Positions 36,352-49,917 of a stretch of 64,000 nucleotides of DNA are shown here, in pieces (position 1 is the first letter of the stretch; each line of letters begins with the position of its first letter). Under the pieces are notes generated by a model. It did no database searches and was not told where the DNA came from. It saw nothing but the letters and a program-made list of their open reading frames with translations. Position numbers and translations under genes: made by a program. Origin of the DNA: Erythroxylum novogranatense (lineage: Eukaryota; Streptophyta; Magnoliopsida; Malpighiales; Erythroxylaceae); the NCBI GenBank assembly GCA_029891385.1, contig CM057232.1, forward strand, positions 68,015,824 through 68,079,823, in the 5' to 3' direction.

Positions 36352-36957
36352 ATTACCTATGTCCACAAACCGAACACAACTGCCTATTGAAGATTTCTCT
36401 AAAAACGTGTTCCTATCCCGGACTTGCACCTAATACCTCATTCTTGACAGGATCCATTACAATCGGGAACATTCTACATCTGTCTGCAACAATCAGACTC
36501 CAGTATGGCAAAATTACCTTTCTGTCCGTAGTCTTGGCATTCCCACAATACCCGAATACAACTAGGAATTTTCCTTCATTACCTATTCCTAATTCCGTCT
36601 CTTATGAGCTGTTTTTGTTTATGAATGTAAAATTTTTAGCTTTCTGCAGACAAGTGACATTTTGGATGTGGAAGAATTATGGCGGCCATCATTTGAGCAC
36701 TAACCACAATGCCTCTCTTGTTGTAAACGATTGACTGAAACACATTTATGCCACGCAAATTTCGAATTGTTCATGTCACTATGACGATATCGAGGCTGTT
36801 ACAGTTATTTTTGCATCTATTTTTCATGACTAATATGATTAGAAGCAACTATCAATGGTTGCTTATGTTGTTTTTGTCTACTTGCGTATGGCTCTTCTAT
36901 ATAGATGTGTAATCTTAGCAGTATTCCATGAAGTGTATTGATTTAAAACAATATATT
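36352..36957 (+). other. 3' flank of the GT14 gene
   Basis: Contains the 3'UTR, whose end I cannot place with confidence, and ordinary AT-rich DNA up to the LTR start at 36958. The frame at 36387-36734 has no recognisable product. Confidence 0.5.
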
Positions 36958-37981
36958 TGTTAAGATGGACATATTATGTATGATTCATACATACTAGTGC
37001 AATCTTAAGAGTGATATTAGAAGAATGTAAGTGTTTTATTAGAAGTAATTGATCTTATAAATTAAGGTATAGAGATACTTAAACTGTTATGCGGGTGATT
37101 ATTAGAGAATAAGTCACTGAACTGACCCAATTATGAGAATTCCGAATGAAATATTACTTGTGTGTCTATGAATTATCTCATAATGATGGTTGTATAACTG
37201 ATCCTTAGACTTGAGATTATCAAGGTATCTAGTGTGGGAATTATTGTGTTTTGTTGCTATTTATAAATCGTCCTAGGATAATTCAGTCGGTAGTAATTAA
37301 ATACAGTATAAACAATATGTAGATAGTTGAGTAAGTCAATATAGGATTCGTCACTCTAAAGTAATTAGAGAGAATATTATGTTGTTTTTTATTAGTAATG
37401 ATTTATAAAATTCTCTAGCCAGAGTGAATTGATATTTGAAAATGAGTTTTCAAATTTCAATTATAAATCAATTACTAATTAGCAAGAACGAACATGATTG
37501 GATGATAAAAGTAAACACTATTCATACTCTGTCCAATTAGAATATTGAATGACGAAATGATTAAATTATACATTATAGCTATGCATTGAAAGGTTAAGTT
37601 AATCAGTTTGACATTCCTAATATTTGGTAATCATGACATATTGTTAGACGTCAATCATGATTTAAGATTATGAATTATTTAATTAGAGAATTAAAGATAA
37701 ATTAAAAGAAGTTTTAATTTATCTAATTCTAATTGTGAATTAGAATTATATTTATAATCATTGTCAATTTACTAGAAATCTAATAGGTCACACATTAAAG
37801 AGCAATTTGTAAAAGAAAAATCAATTTAATTAAGTTGAACTTAATTATAAAGTTTGAGAAACTTCGGGAATCAAATATGAGATATTTGATTTTATTAAAA
37901 TTAAATTAATTTGATTTTGATTTTGATTTTAATTATAATTAAAGAGATTTAATTTTAATAAAAGGCTGTCATGATTTTTCT
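36958..37981 (+). mobile_element. Third Copia element, 5' LTR, left part
   Basis: Starts TGTTAAGATGGACAT. It is continued at 57456-57748 after the nested Gypsy insertion; together they make an LTR of about 1.3 kb. The right part ends TTCTAACA followed by a primer site, so this is a 5' LTR in + orientation. The left edge is supported by the TG start and the terminal CA of the right part. Confidence 0.7.
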
Positions 37982-40051
37982 TGTTGGGACCCGATCCGAA
38001 AATCGGATCCCAACCGAAGAAACGAAAAACGAATAGAAAACGAAAGCAAAATCGAAAGAAAGGAACATAAGGCGGAAGAAAAATCATAAGCGAAAGCAAA
38101 TAATGGTATTTACAACACGAAAGCAAATCCACTCTTAAAGCGAAAGAATCGGAAGCAAATCAAAACGAAGCAAACATCGGATCAAATCGAATCAAAACCA
38201 ATTTCCGATATCCGTGAGCAAATATTTTAGGAAAAGCATCGCGTTGAAAACCTTAAGACATCTATTCTAAACCAATCAAATCCGGTATAACTTTTTCTTT
38301 CTTTCTTTTTCATTTTACTCAATCTCATACAAAACCATACCCCTTTCCAATCTGGAATTCATCAATTCTATAATCTCAACCAAAACTCAAATCTAGCAAC
38401 ACAATTTATATACAAGACCATTCATATTCATCTAATCTCAATTCAGTATGCAAATCCACATTCCATATCCATACACAATTTCATAATCTATACACATCAT
38501 AAATTAATTACTTACAAAACCTTAATGGCATTCCAAGCTATAATACAACATCAATATCCAAAATCCGGATATGCACACATACAAACAAACAAAAACCTTC
38601 ACTTTCTTTCACCCGATCTTCTTCTCATTACCTGTGGATGGGAATGAAGGGGGGTGAGCTTATAGCTCATGGGTAACAGTTTATAACAAATAAATAAGCC
38701 AAACATTTAAAAACACTTTTCTTTTCTTTTTTCTTGCAGAAACTTTGTTTGAAACCCCTAATGCACATTTTCAAAAGTTCTTTTCTCGCAGTAGTCAAAA
38801 TCATAATTTTCAAAACATGGATGCATCAATCATAACACTTCACAATGCAAATGCACACATAACGGCTCGAGAGTTCCTTAAACATAACGGTTTACACCGT
38901 AACACAACGAGTCCGATTTCTTAGGATCTCGTGGCCTCAAGCGGGCAGCCGGGAGAAGGCTAAGGGTCACCGTGCACGAGACTAACGAAACAGGTTCTCT
39001 CTTTCCCAAACAAAAGCACATAATTACACTTAAATCAATTTATCGAATGATCTTTTCCGAATATACGAAATGCCATGAAATCTTTCGAGGCATAACACAA
39101 ATGTATTTTGCAATTCATCAAAAGTTCATGTATTGAATCAATAATGATTTTTCAAATCATTCATACAATGATGCAACATTTATGATGCAATTGAAATTAG
39201 AAAATCTCTTTGTTTAAAGAAAGCAGTAGTGGCTTATAAATTCTATTATAAACAGGTACCCACCTCATTTCCATGCTTGAACTTTGTCCAATGCTTCAAT
39301 TTGACTATTTCTCCTTTTATTCTTCCAATTGAAAAATCCCTACACCAATGTCACACAAATTCAACCTCATCAATAATATAATCCTTAAAATTGAACTTAG
39401 AAAACACTAATTCCACATAAGATCAAGCCATCTAAATCACCAATTTTTAAAAACCATAATTCATAAAATTGGGCATAACCCTAATTAATTTCCATCCAAA
39501 ATTGACCCCATTAAAACCTGTAATCTGCAAAATTGACTTTAGAATTCACAAACGCATACCAATTCCAAGGTATCTAAACCAAAACTCTCTAAAAGATCAA
39601 AGATCAAAAATCGACTCTTACCTTCATCTTCTCCAATTTCGGATTTTCTTGGTTCATAATGGAGCTCTCTTCATTCTCCACCTTTTTCTCTCTTGAATCA
39701 ACATAGAAAGCTTGCTTGAAGACCCCTAAAATCAAACCCTAGCTCTCTCTTTTCTTTCTCCTTCACTCATCCGGGCTTGCTCTCCTTCTCTTCTTTCTCT
39801 TGTTCTTTTTCTTCTTTTGTTTCAGTCAATAACGTGCATCACTGCTCCTTATTATAGTAAAGCCCACTCTTCTTATTTACGAACTTACCATTAATGAATG
39901 AGAGAAGACCCTTATGCCCCTTACGTATAAGCCTTATAATTTAAAACCTTAAGTGATCTTCCTACAATGTCCTTCCTAAAAACTGATACATTCACTCCAT
40001 ACTTCGATCAGGTAAATGAAATCATTTGATAAAACTTTCTTCTAGAGAAAT

Positions 40052-40880
40052 GTTCCTCTATGTCTTACAAATCTATCGCATCAAGAATTAGATCGATCGG
40101 AGCTCTATAACTCAAGATATCTCCAAAATACTGAAGTCTGTTCTTCAAACCGGAGGTTGAACACTACACCGAACTTCACTCAAGAAATTGAAAGTCTTAG
40201 AGACTTAATTGTCATTTGGCTCCTTCAGAACATTTGTAGATCCATCTCTATATTTTAATTTGCAAGAAGAATCCGATCTATTGGAGATCTATAGCTCCAG
40301 GTATCTCCAAATTACTGAAGTCTATTTAGACCATTACAAAACTGAAATTGAACACTACACCTAACTCTGATCCGAAATTGAAAGTCTTAGAGGCTAAATT
40401 GTCGATTGGCTCCTTCAGATAAATTGTAGATCCATGTCCCTAGTTTAATTTTCAAGAAGAATCAGTCGATTGGAGCTCTATAGCTCCAGATATCTCCAAA
40501 TTACTGAATGATGTTCAGACCATTACAAAACCAAAACTGAACACTACACCTAACTTCGATCCGAAATTGAAAGTCTTAGAGGATAAATTGTCGATCGGCT
40601 CTTTCATAACATTTGTAGCCCCATGTCTCTATTTTAATTTGAAATAAGAATCCGATCTATTGGAGCTCTATAGCTCAAAATATCTCCAAAATACCGAAGT
40701 CTGTTCGGCCATTACAAAACTGAGACTGAACACTACACTTAACTTCGATTCGGAAATTGAAAGTCTTATAGGCTACATTGTCAATCGACCCCTTTAGATA
40801 AATTGTAGATCCATCTCTCTAGTTTAATTTGAAAAAAGAATCAGATCGATCGGAGCTCTACCGATCGAGATATCTCCAAA
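40052..40880. repeat. 190-bp tandem array, 3' LTR copy
   Basis: The marker 'ggctccttcag' or variants recurs at about 40218, 40408, 40597 and 40786, spacing 189-190 bases. The unit at 40389-40430 is the uninterrupted form of the site where the Copia element inserted in the other LTR. Confidence 0.9.
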
Positions 40881-41059
40881 ATACTAAACCTTAATCAAAC
40901 TTTTACAACCGATCAGCTCACTTTGATCTAATCAACCTTTTTCAATTTAATGCCAAAACCGATCAATCTAGTATGGAAAGATAAAAAATGTCTTAGAAAT
41001 CAAACGCTTCAAAAATCGGGTCAATCGGAGGTCGGATGAAGAAGTTATGACCAAAAGAA

Positions 41060-41170
41060 TGAAGAGAGGCAGGTCGGCTGAAAATTGACCCTGCGGGCCG
41101 ATCGACCAGCGCGGGTGCCTCGCTCGCCCGATCGGAGCGGCCGAGCGACCGAGCGCTGCGCGCGATTCGA
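41060..41170. repeat. GC-rich patch in the variable slot
   Basis: An isolated run of very high GC content (with GATCGGAGCGGCCGAGCGAC and CGCTGCGCGCG) in otherwise AT-rich LTR. The matching slot holds a minisatellite at 29663-29820 and a different sequence at 56000-56110. Confidence 0.85.
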
Positions 41171-42521
41171 CCTCCTAACTTCCGACCTTCATATCTTTTG
41201 ACTCCGAGCTTCAAATTTTACAAACTTGGTATCGTTGGAAAGATAAAAGACAGATCTACAATTTTCAAAAAGGACTCAAAAGCAAGCTTGGTCTCTAAAG
41301 GGGTCAAAATACACTCAATGATGACCGATCGATAATCTCTTCAAAACTTTAAACAACAACTCAACTTGTAAACATCATAACTTTTGACCCAGAACTCCAA
41401 ATTTGACAAACTTGGTGTCTAAGAAAAGGTAAAAGAACCCTCTACAACTTTTATGAAGGCCTTAAAAATCAGATCGATCTCTAAATGGGTCAAAAATTCC
41501 ACACAAAGTGACTAGTCGATTAACTTCACACTAAACAGCATCAGAACTTCCAAAAATCATAACTTTCTACTCCCTTGTCCAATATTTTCGTGCTTTATAT
41601 CAATGGAAAGATTAAACAAGCTCTACAATGTTCATGAAAAACTCCAAAGCAACTTGAACCTCTAACTAAGTCAATTTTTCAATCAAGATTTCTGCCCTGT
41701 TAGCAATCACCTAAGCAATATTCAAACTTCAAATTATCATAACTTTTTGCCCCGATATCGAAAAATTGCATACTTTATGGCGTTAGAAAGCTGAAAACAT
41801 AAGCTACAATTTCATTAATACCCTATGAACAAATTCTACATCAATGAGGGTCAAAATCTAAATCGAAGCTACTGCCCGTAAAATTTCCATACGAAACAAC
41901 ATTCAAACTTCACAATCTCACATCTTTCAACCTCCACATCCAAGAATCGCATATTATACATCATTTTAAAGCTATTCTAATCCTCTATAATTTTCACATA
42001 AACCATTTACTCCAATTCAAACCACATCAGTAAGGCGATCGGCCACAAAGCACAATACACACAAATCTATACTTCATAGTATTTTTCCAAAACAACGCCA
42101 AATACACTTAACTTCGAAAACTCATAACTTTTGATTTCGATATCGAAAACTGCCAAACTTTATGGCTACAGAAAGTTCTCAACATAATCTACAAATTTCA
42201 TGAAGATCATTTCCTCAAAATTTGCCTAAATCAAAAAGTCAACTCTCTACTCCAAAAAGTCAAACTTTCTAATTTCTTCAAAATTCTCATACTTTCACTA
42301 TTCATTTCATGCTTTTCAACTCCATTTCAATCAACCCATTCACTTTAACTTTCATAACTCATACAACTCTACTAAATTTTCAAAGTCATCAAATCTAATC
42401 ACTTCATTTCTCATCAATTTCTTTTAAGTATAAATACATCTATACCATAACATATACACAAAAACACTCATTTCTTTTCAATTATTATTTCGAAATTCCA
42501 CTTAAAAATCGGGATCTAACA

Positions 42522-42534
42522 TTTCTCTCCCTCT
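42522..42534 (-). other. Polypurine tract of the family-1 element
   Basis: Minus strand AGAGGGAGAGAAA immediately before the 3' LTR start. Just upstream the minus strand reads 'aatttcgaggactaaattc', also found before the family-2 3' LTR at 20700; in Gypsy elements this is the end of pol. Confidence 0.8.
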
Positions 42535-43130
42535 TAAAAGAATTTAGTCCTCGAAATTCCTACCAAGACATTAATAAGTATCACAATCTCTTAACTAATT
42601 TCTTTCCAATAAATCATAATCAATCACTTTCCTTATCTAATTTCCTTATCATACATATTTCTCAACTTACTCACAATTTATCACTTTTTGTATCAAATAC
42701 CACCAATATCATATCATATCAATATTTCTTAACAGATTTACACAAGTCAATGTTCCAATTCTTAATAACCTTAATATGGACCAATATCATTCAATTTAAT
42801 CCTTTTGAACTTCTATATATATATCTATATCTCTATCATTCAACTCATCTTTCACGTATCCATACCTATATTACATCTCACATATATATATCCGAAAGGA
42901 ATTCATCCAAATTCATCGTGAAACTCGAACCTTAATCTCCATTATCACATTCTTTTATCATCAATCATGCTTTCGACACCTTGATCAAAACATTCTTATA
43001 CTCCAAATACATGTTAGGTCATTCACATCAATATCACATTCTCACTAATTTAAATTTTATCCTTTCAAACCCTGGTCAATTCCTCATGCATATCACTTAT
43101 ACATATGCGCCCATGTAAGATCCTATTACT
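42535..43130. other. Short non-coding internal region of the family-1 element
   Basis: About 600 AT-rich bases with no gag or pol motif. The 61-codon frame at 42750-42935 is low-complexity. Confidence 0.75.
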
Positions 43131-43145
43131 GGCGCTCTGATACCA
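43131..43145 (-). promoter_or_regulatory. Primer binding site of the family-1 element
   Basis: Minus strand TGGTATCAGAGCGCC, four bases from the LTR edge at 43150: a perfect initiator-Met match in the first 12 bases. Confidence 0.85.
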
Positions 43146-43149
43146 TAAC

Positions 43150-45571
43150 TGTTGGGACCCGATCTGAAAATCGAATCCCTACCGAAGAAACGGAAAATGA
43201 ATAGGAAACGAAAGCAAAATCGAAAGAAAGGAACATAAGGCGGAAGCAAAATCATAAGCGAAAGCGAAGAATGGTATTTACAACACGAAAACAAATCCAC
43301 TCTTAAAGCGAAAGAATCAGAAGCAAATCAAAACGAAGCAAACATCGGATCAAATCGAATCGAAACCAATTTCCGATATCCGTGAACAAATATTTTAGGA
43401 TAAGCATCTCGTTGGAAACCTTAAGACATCTATTTTAAACCAATCAAATCCGGTATAACTTTTTTTTTCTTTTCCATTTTACTCGATCTCATACAAAGTC
43501 ATACCCTTTTCCAATATGGAATTCATCAATTCTATAATCTCAATCAAAACTCAAATCCAGCAACACAATTTTTATACAAGACCATTCATATTCATCTCAT
43601 CTCAATTCAGTATGCAAATCCACATTCCATATCCATACACAATTTCATAATCCATACACATCATAAATTAATTACTTACAAAACCTTAATGGCATTCCAA
43701 GCCATAATACAACATCAATATCCAAAATCCGGATATGCACACATACAAACAAACAAAAACCTTCACTTTCTTTCACCCGATCTTCTTCTCATCACCTGTG
43801 GATGGGAATGAAGGGGGCTGAGCTTATAGCTCGTGGGTAATAGTTTATAACAAATAAATAAGCAAAACCTTTAAAAACACTTTTCTTTTCTTTTTCTTGC
43901 AGAAACTTTGTTTGAAACCCCTAATGCACATTTTCAATCTTTCTTTTTTCGCAGTAGTCGAAATCATAATTTCCAAAACATGGATGCATCAATCATAACA
44001 CTTCATAATGCAAATGCACACATAACGGCTCGAGAGTTCCTTAAACAAAACAGTTTACACCGTAACACAACGAGTCTGATTTTTCAGGATCTCGTGGCCT
44101 CAAGCGGGCAGCCGGAAGAAGGCTAAGGGTCATCGTGCATGAGACTAACAAAACAGGTTCTCTCTTGCCCAAACAAAAGCACATAATTACGCTTAAATCA
44201 ATTTATCGAATGATCTTTTTCGAATATACAAAATGCCATGGAATCTTTCGAGGCATAACACAAACATATTTTGCAATTCATCAAAAGTTCATGTATTGAA
44301 TCAATAATGATTTTTCAAATCATTCATACAATGATGCAACATTTATGATACAATTGAAATCAGAAAATCTCTTTGTTTAAAGAAAGCAGTAGTGACTTAT
44401 AAATTCTATTATAAATAGGTACCCACCTCATTTCCATGCTTGAACTTTGTCCAATGCTTCAATTTAACCATTTCTCCTTTTATTATTCCAATTGAAAAAT
44501 TCATACACCAATGTCACACAAATTCAACCTCATAAATAACATAATCCTTAAAATTAAACTTAGAAAACACTAATTTCACATAAGATCAAGCCATCTAAAT
44601 CACCAATTTTCAAAAAACCCAATTCATAAAATTGGGCATAATCCTAATTAATTTCCATCCAAAATGGATCCCATTAAAACATGTAATCTGCAAAATTGAC
44701 TTTAGAATTCACAAACCCATACCAATTCCAAGGTATCTAAACCAAAACTCTCTAAAAGATCAAAGATCGAAAATTGACTCTTACCTTCATCTTCTCCAAT
44801 TTCCGATTTTCTTGGTTCATAATGAAGCTCTCTTCATTCTCCACCTTTTTCTCTCTTGAATCAACATAGAAAGCTTGCTTGAAGACCCCTAAAAATCAAA
44901 CCCTATCTCTCTCTCTTTTCTTTCTCCTTCACTCATCCGAAGGCTTGCTCTCCCTTCTCTCTTCTTTCTCTTGTTCTTTTTCTTCTTTTGTTTCTGTCAA
45001 TAACGTGCATCACTGCTCCTTCTTATAGTAAATCCCACTCTTCTTATTTAACAACTTTGCATTAATGAATGAGAGAAGACCCTTATGCCCCTTACGTATA
45101 AGCCTTATAATTTAAAACCTTAAGTGATCTTCCAACAATGTCCTTTTTAAAAACTGATACATTCACTCCATACTTCGATCAGGTAAATGAAACCATTTGA
45201 CAAAAGTTTCTTCTAGAGAAATGTTCCTCTATGTCTTACAAATCTATCGCTTCAAGAATTAAATCAATCGGAGCTCTATAACTCAAGATATCTCCAAAAT
45301 ACTGAAGTCTGTTCTTCAGACCCGAGGTTGAATACTACACCAAACTTCACTCAAGAAATTGAAAGTCTTAGAGACTTAATTGACGTTTGGCTCCTTCAGA
45401 ACATTTGTAGATTCATCTCTCTATTTTAATTTTCAAGAAGAATCCGATATATTGGAGATCTATAGCTCTAGGTATCTCCAAATTACTGAAGTCTGTTTAG
45501 ACCATTATAAAACTGAAACTGAACACTACACCTAACTCCGATCTGAAATTGAAAGTCTTAGAGGCTAAAAT
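43150..45571 (-). repeat. 5' LTR of the family-1 element, left part
   Basis: Parallel to 37982-40400. Interrupted inside a 190-bp array unit, after 'gaggctaaaat', by the Copia element at 45572. Continues at 55316. Confidence 0.88.
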
Positions 45572-47511
45572 TGTAGGAAATTCCCGGGAGGTACATCACA
45601 TGTACCAGGCGCGAAAAACAAAAATTTTTGTTACCGGGACCTTCCCGAAGGCCAGGATCTATGTGTCTGTATGAAGATTCAAACCTGAATAGCCAATAGA
45701 GACTATCTCTAAAGGTATCCACACAGAGATCAGAAAACCTAACCGGGACAAACCCTTTTGACCCGGGAATAGCTAGAACAAAGTAAAGGCTGCTAGACCC
45801 TACCTCTGTCCTTGGAGAGCTTGAGATTGACTTTGGAACACTTGGAGAAGAAGAGAAGATTCGATGATGCTTAAGGAAGAAGACTTGAAAATCAACTTTT
45901 CAAAGCAAACTTAACAATTAAGTTTTTCAACTTCTAATCCTCTCAAAAACCGTCGTCCATCCTCTCCCAAATAAGCCATCTTATAGTTATTTTAACAATT
46001 AAAAATACTAGCCTTAAGATGCTTACAAATGGAGGCTTAATGACCATTCATTAATTAAATGAATAAAGAAATCAAGCTTTGACTTTTCAAAGCTCTTATC
46101 CTCTCATCCTTTCCAACGTCCCACATGCTTATATATATATAATTAATTAATCTTAATTAATTAATTAATATATATATAATTGCTAAAAGGTCCACCAAAC
46201 GGGTCGGTCCTACCTGCTCGCCGAGCCCCTTGCATCATCAAACAGCCCTAAACCTTTCTTAGCAATATTGATGTCGCGATCTCATCGGACATATCACAAT
46301 CTCATCGGATCCATTTAATCCTAATGCTCTCCATTATGGAACTCGTCCAATACTATTTTACATTCTCTAAAACACTCTTATGCGTGTGACCCTTTAGGTT
46401 CCTTGTTGGCCACTTAGATTAACACTTAATCTGAAAGCAAGTCATGAGCGGCGCCCAAGAACACATCATGACCCCAATTGACCGGAAAGTAATTGGTTTG
46501 ATGAATTCATCACGAACCGATCACGAACCCTTCCATAGATAATTCTTGCAATTCGTCCTTTCAACATCCTATACCCCACTTGGTTATGAGTATGGTCAAA
46601 GTGTCAACTCTTACTAGACTAAGTCTAGCCCAAGTGTTATCAGCCTCGCCTTAGGACTCATTACTTTATATGTCCATGAAGACCCTCTTCATGACATAAT
46701 TATGTCTCCCAGAGACTTAAAGTAATGATCCCGACAAGAGGTTGTGGTATCTCTTCGCTATCACGTATGATGAATCCTTTATTGGCTACTCAATTACCTT
46801 CAATACCTCAAGTCGCACTCAAGCACCACCCTATGAGTAACCTCTCGAAAGGCAACAAGGAATGGAGTCAAAGCACGTAATCAATATCCAAGATATCCTC
46901 GAGTACCTCAAGTCTAAGGATACTTGCACCATTACTATGATGAGATTATCACTGACATTAGAATAGGACATCCATGTGATGATCTCATGGCAGGTCATCC
47001 AATGTACTTACTACCGCTAGTAAGCATCCACATGTCAACTCTAAATATCCCATATTTACAGTTTCTGAGATCCACTGCTTGATCCAATCAAGGAGTATAA
47101 CATATGCTAGTCTGTCCGGATTAATGATGTCCAGTCTCATTGATCCTATGACTAGGGAGAATTTAGATACTGACATAATTGCACATGATAGGAATCTCAG
47201 GATTATGATCACATCATAATTTCCTTCATGCTATATCATATATCATGGACTTCATTAATTTGATTAAAGATCAATATCAATTCATAAAGAACATCAAATA
47301 AATGAAATATGCCTTTCTTTATTTATTCATAAAGTCTGTACATGACTATGAACAAAAAGCGCTAAAGGGGATTTCCTTTAGGGCACTACTCTAACAATCT
47401 CACGGTACTGTACATGCATAAGTTGACTTACACGGGTATACAAGTCGACTTATTAGTACCGAACTGGTATAAGTCGACTTACATCTCCATACAAGTCGAC
47501 TTACACCTACA
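45572..47511 (-). repeat. 3' LTR of the second Copia element
   Basis: Ends with three exact and one altered AAGTCGACTTA units at 47423-47505. Contains an AT-rich ATTAATTA/TATA patch at 46129-46182 that is much shorter in the 5' LTR. Confidence 0.9.
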
Positions 47512-47528
47512 AATCTCCCACTTGGCCT
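47512..47528 (-). other. Polypurine tract of the second Copia element
   Basis: Minus strand GGCCAAGTGGGAGATTT directly before the 3' LTR; this form is common in plant Copia elements. Confidence 0.82.
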
Positions 47529-47579
47529 AAAGCCAATCGCCTTGGTATCTAATACCATAAGCGAGTACATGAGAATCAA

Positions 47580-48255
47580 AATTCTTCTGTGAAAATGGCT
47601 TCACAACCGATCAACAATGTTCGCTCAGGAATTCTCTCGATCGCTACATCACCTCTGCAATGATCTCTCGAATCGATGATATCTCATGAGTACGTGTTTA
47701 GATCGTTGAGACCTTGGTTCCTTTGCTCGAGCAATAGCCCCATTGTTGTCACAATACAACTCAGATGGGCCCATCACGCCTAGGAACCACACCAAGTTCA
47801 AGAATGAACTTCGATCCAAACAGCCTTCCTTTGCCTCGATGCAAAGAACGCATCGCCTCGATCGTTGAATCGGCAGTCATCTCTTGTTTGGAACTCTTCC
47901 AACTAATCGCTCGCTGCTCAAAGGTGAAAACATAACTGACCGGGATTTTGAATCATCCTTATCAGATTGAAAACGGCATCCAGTATGCCCGCCACTTGAG
48001 ATTTCCATCTCCATATATCAAGAAAACATCCTTAGTCCTTCGCAAGTACTTGAGGATATTCTTGACACCACCCAAAGGACCCTCACCAGATCCGATTGGT
48101 ATCGCCGTGACACTCGAGCATGCGATACATCGGGCCTCGTACATAACATAGCATACATGATCGATCCTATGCAGACGATACGGATCTCGATCCATGCTCA
48201 TCCTCTCATCTTGTGTCTTAGACATAGATTTCGAGAGTGTTATCCCATGAGACAT
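47580..48255 (-). pseudogene. Copia RNase H and end of pol, second element
   Basis: The 48255-47962 piece contains GGVKNILKYLRRTKDVFL, which precedes RNase H. Further down the minus strand, near 47760-47680, DNNGAIARAKEPRS and then KHVLMRYHRF can be read after shifts in frame: the RNase H metal-site region and its partner helix. Several small indels and stops break it. Confidence 0.82.
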
Positions 48256-49357
48256 GGGAAGAAACCTCTCTTGATTGCTCCATGCTAAACCTCTTTAGCA
48301 TCTTATCTATGTACGATGATTGTGAAAGACCAAGCAACCTCTTCGATCTATCTCTATAAATCTTTATCCCGAGGATAAAAGTTGCTTCACCAAGGTCTTT
48401 CATCGCAAATTATTTGGACAACCAAATTTTAACTGATTGCAACATAGAAACATCGTTTCCGAGTAATAATATGTCATCTACATATAACACAAGGAATACG
48501 ATTGCAGTCCCATTAACCTTCTTGTACACACAGTGTTCATCCGAATTTTGTGAGAAACCAAACTCTTTGATTGACTCATCAAAACGGATGTTCCAACTCT
48601 TGGATGCTTGCTTCAATCCATAAATGGATTTCTGAAGCTTGCATACCTTTTCGCCATCGATGGAAGTGAAGCCCTCTGGTTGTGTCATGTACACATCCTC
48701 GGCCAAATTTCCATTAAGGAAAGCTGTCTTCACATCCATTTGCCATATCTCATAATCATAATGAGCGGCAATGGCTAGGAGTATCCTAATGGATTTAAGC
48801 ATTGCTACGGGGCTGAAGGTCTCGTCATAGTCAACTCCTTGTCTTTGACGAAATCCTTTGGCCACAAGCCTTGCTTTATAAGTAATCACATTACCATCCA
48901 CGTCGTTTTTCTTCTTAAAAACCCATTTGTACCCTATAGATTTTATCCCTTCAGGTGCATCAACCAAAGTCCATACTTGGTTTTGGTATATGGAATCCAC
49001 TTCAGCTTTCATGGAACAAAGCCATTTTTCAGACTCTGAACTTTTCAGAACCTCTTCATAGGTAGCAGGCTCATCATCTTCTATGAGCAATACGTCATTC
49101 TGTTCACTTACGAGAAATCCATATCTCTCGGGAACAGTGCGTATCCTACTTGACCTACGAACTTTGTGTGTAGTAGAAGGTTGAACTGTTACTTCATCTG
49201 AATGAGTGACAGTCTCATGTTCAGGCAGTTGATCTGTGTCTGTTTGAGCATCTTGAATTTCTTCAAGTTCGACTTTGTTCCCACCGTCTTCTTCGCGTAA
49301 GAAACTCTTTCTCCGAGAAGACAAGATGCTTTGAAACAAACACCTTTTGTTCCTCAA
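48218..49357 (-). pseudogene. Copia reverse transcriptase, second element
   Basis: A 315-codon frame (49357-48410) covers the RT: WVFKKKNDVDG, ARLVAKGFRQ, IWQMDVKTAFLNG, YGLKQASKSWN and the active site YVDDILL. A TAA at 48410-48412 interrupts it just before FAMKDLGEATFILGIKIYRD; the following piece 48403-48218 is in the same frame, so this is a premature stop rather than a frameshift. The N-terminal part is the acidic linker after integrase. Confidence 0.92.
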
Positions 49358-49450
49358 AGAAGGTAAAATTGATATCCCATGGTCTCTTTAGGATATCCTA
49401 CAAACAAACACTTGTCGACTTTGCTTCAAGCTTATCTCGATCAATCCGCT

Positions 49451-49900
49451 TCACGAAGGTGACAACCCCAAACTTTCAAATGAGAAAGATAAGGTTTTCG
49501 TTAGTCCACATCTCATATGGAGTAACATCAATCGCCTTAGAGGGAACTCGCTTAGCAAGTAAACAAATGTCTCTAGCAGATACCCCAAAACGATTTTGGT
49601 AACTTTAAAACCCATCATTGATCGTATCATGTCCAACAAGGTTCGATTTCTCCTTTCAACCACACCATTGTCTTTGTGGTGTGTAAGGAGGAGTCCATCG
49701 AGATAAAATGCCATTATCTCCGAGATAATCCAAACCGTTGGTCTAAGTATTCTCCACCACGATCGGATCGTAATGCCTTGATATTTTTACCAAGCTAGTT
49801 TTCTACTTCATTTCAATTGTTTGAACTTTTCAACGCTTCAGATTTGTATCTCATCGATACAAGTACCCATATCGAGAATAATCATCGATAAAGGTAATGA
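49451..49900 (-). pseudogene. Copia integrase, second element
   Basis: The segment KDNGVVERRNRTLLDMIRSM contains the third catalytic residue, Glu. The first two Asp lie in the damaged stretch to about 49900, where no long frame is open. Confidence 0.78.
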
Positions 49901-49917
49901 AGTAACGACAACCACTT

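Larger units (their letters stand above)
37982..42521 (-). repeat. 3' LTR of the family-1 element
   Basis: Starts TGTTGGGACCCGATCCG and ends GGGATCTAACA. Contains the hairpin (38611-38657), the 190-bp array (40052-40880), a GC-rich patch (41060-41170), and further phrases of the type 'cataactttt' at about 41381, 41563, 41743, 41924 and 42128. Confidence 0.88.
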
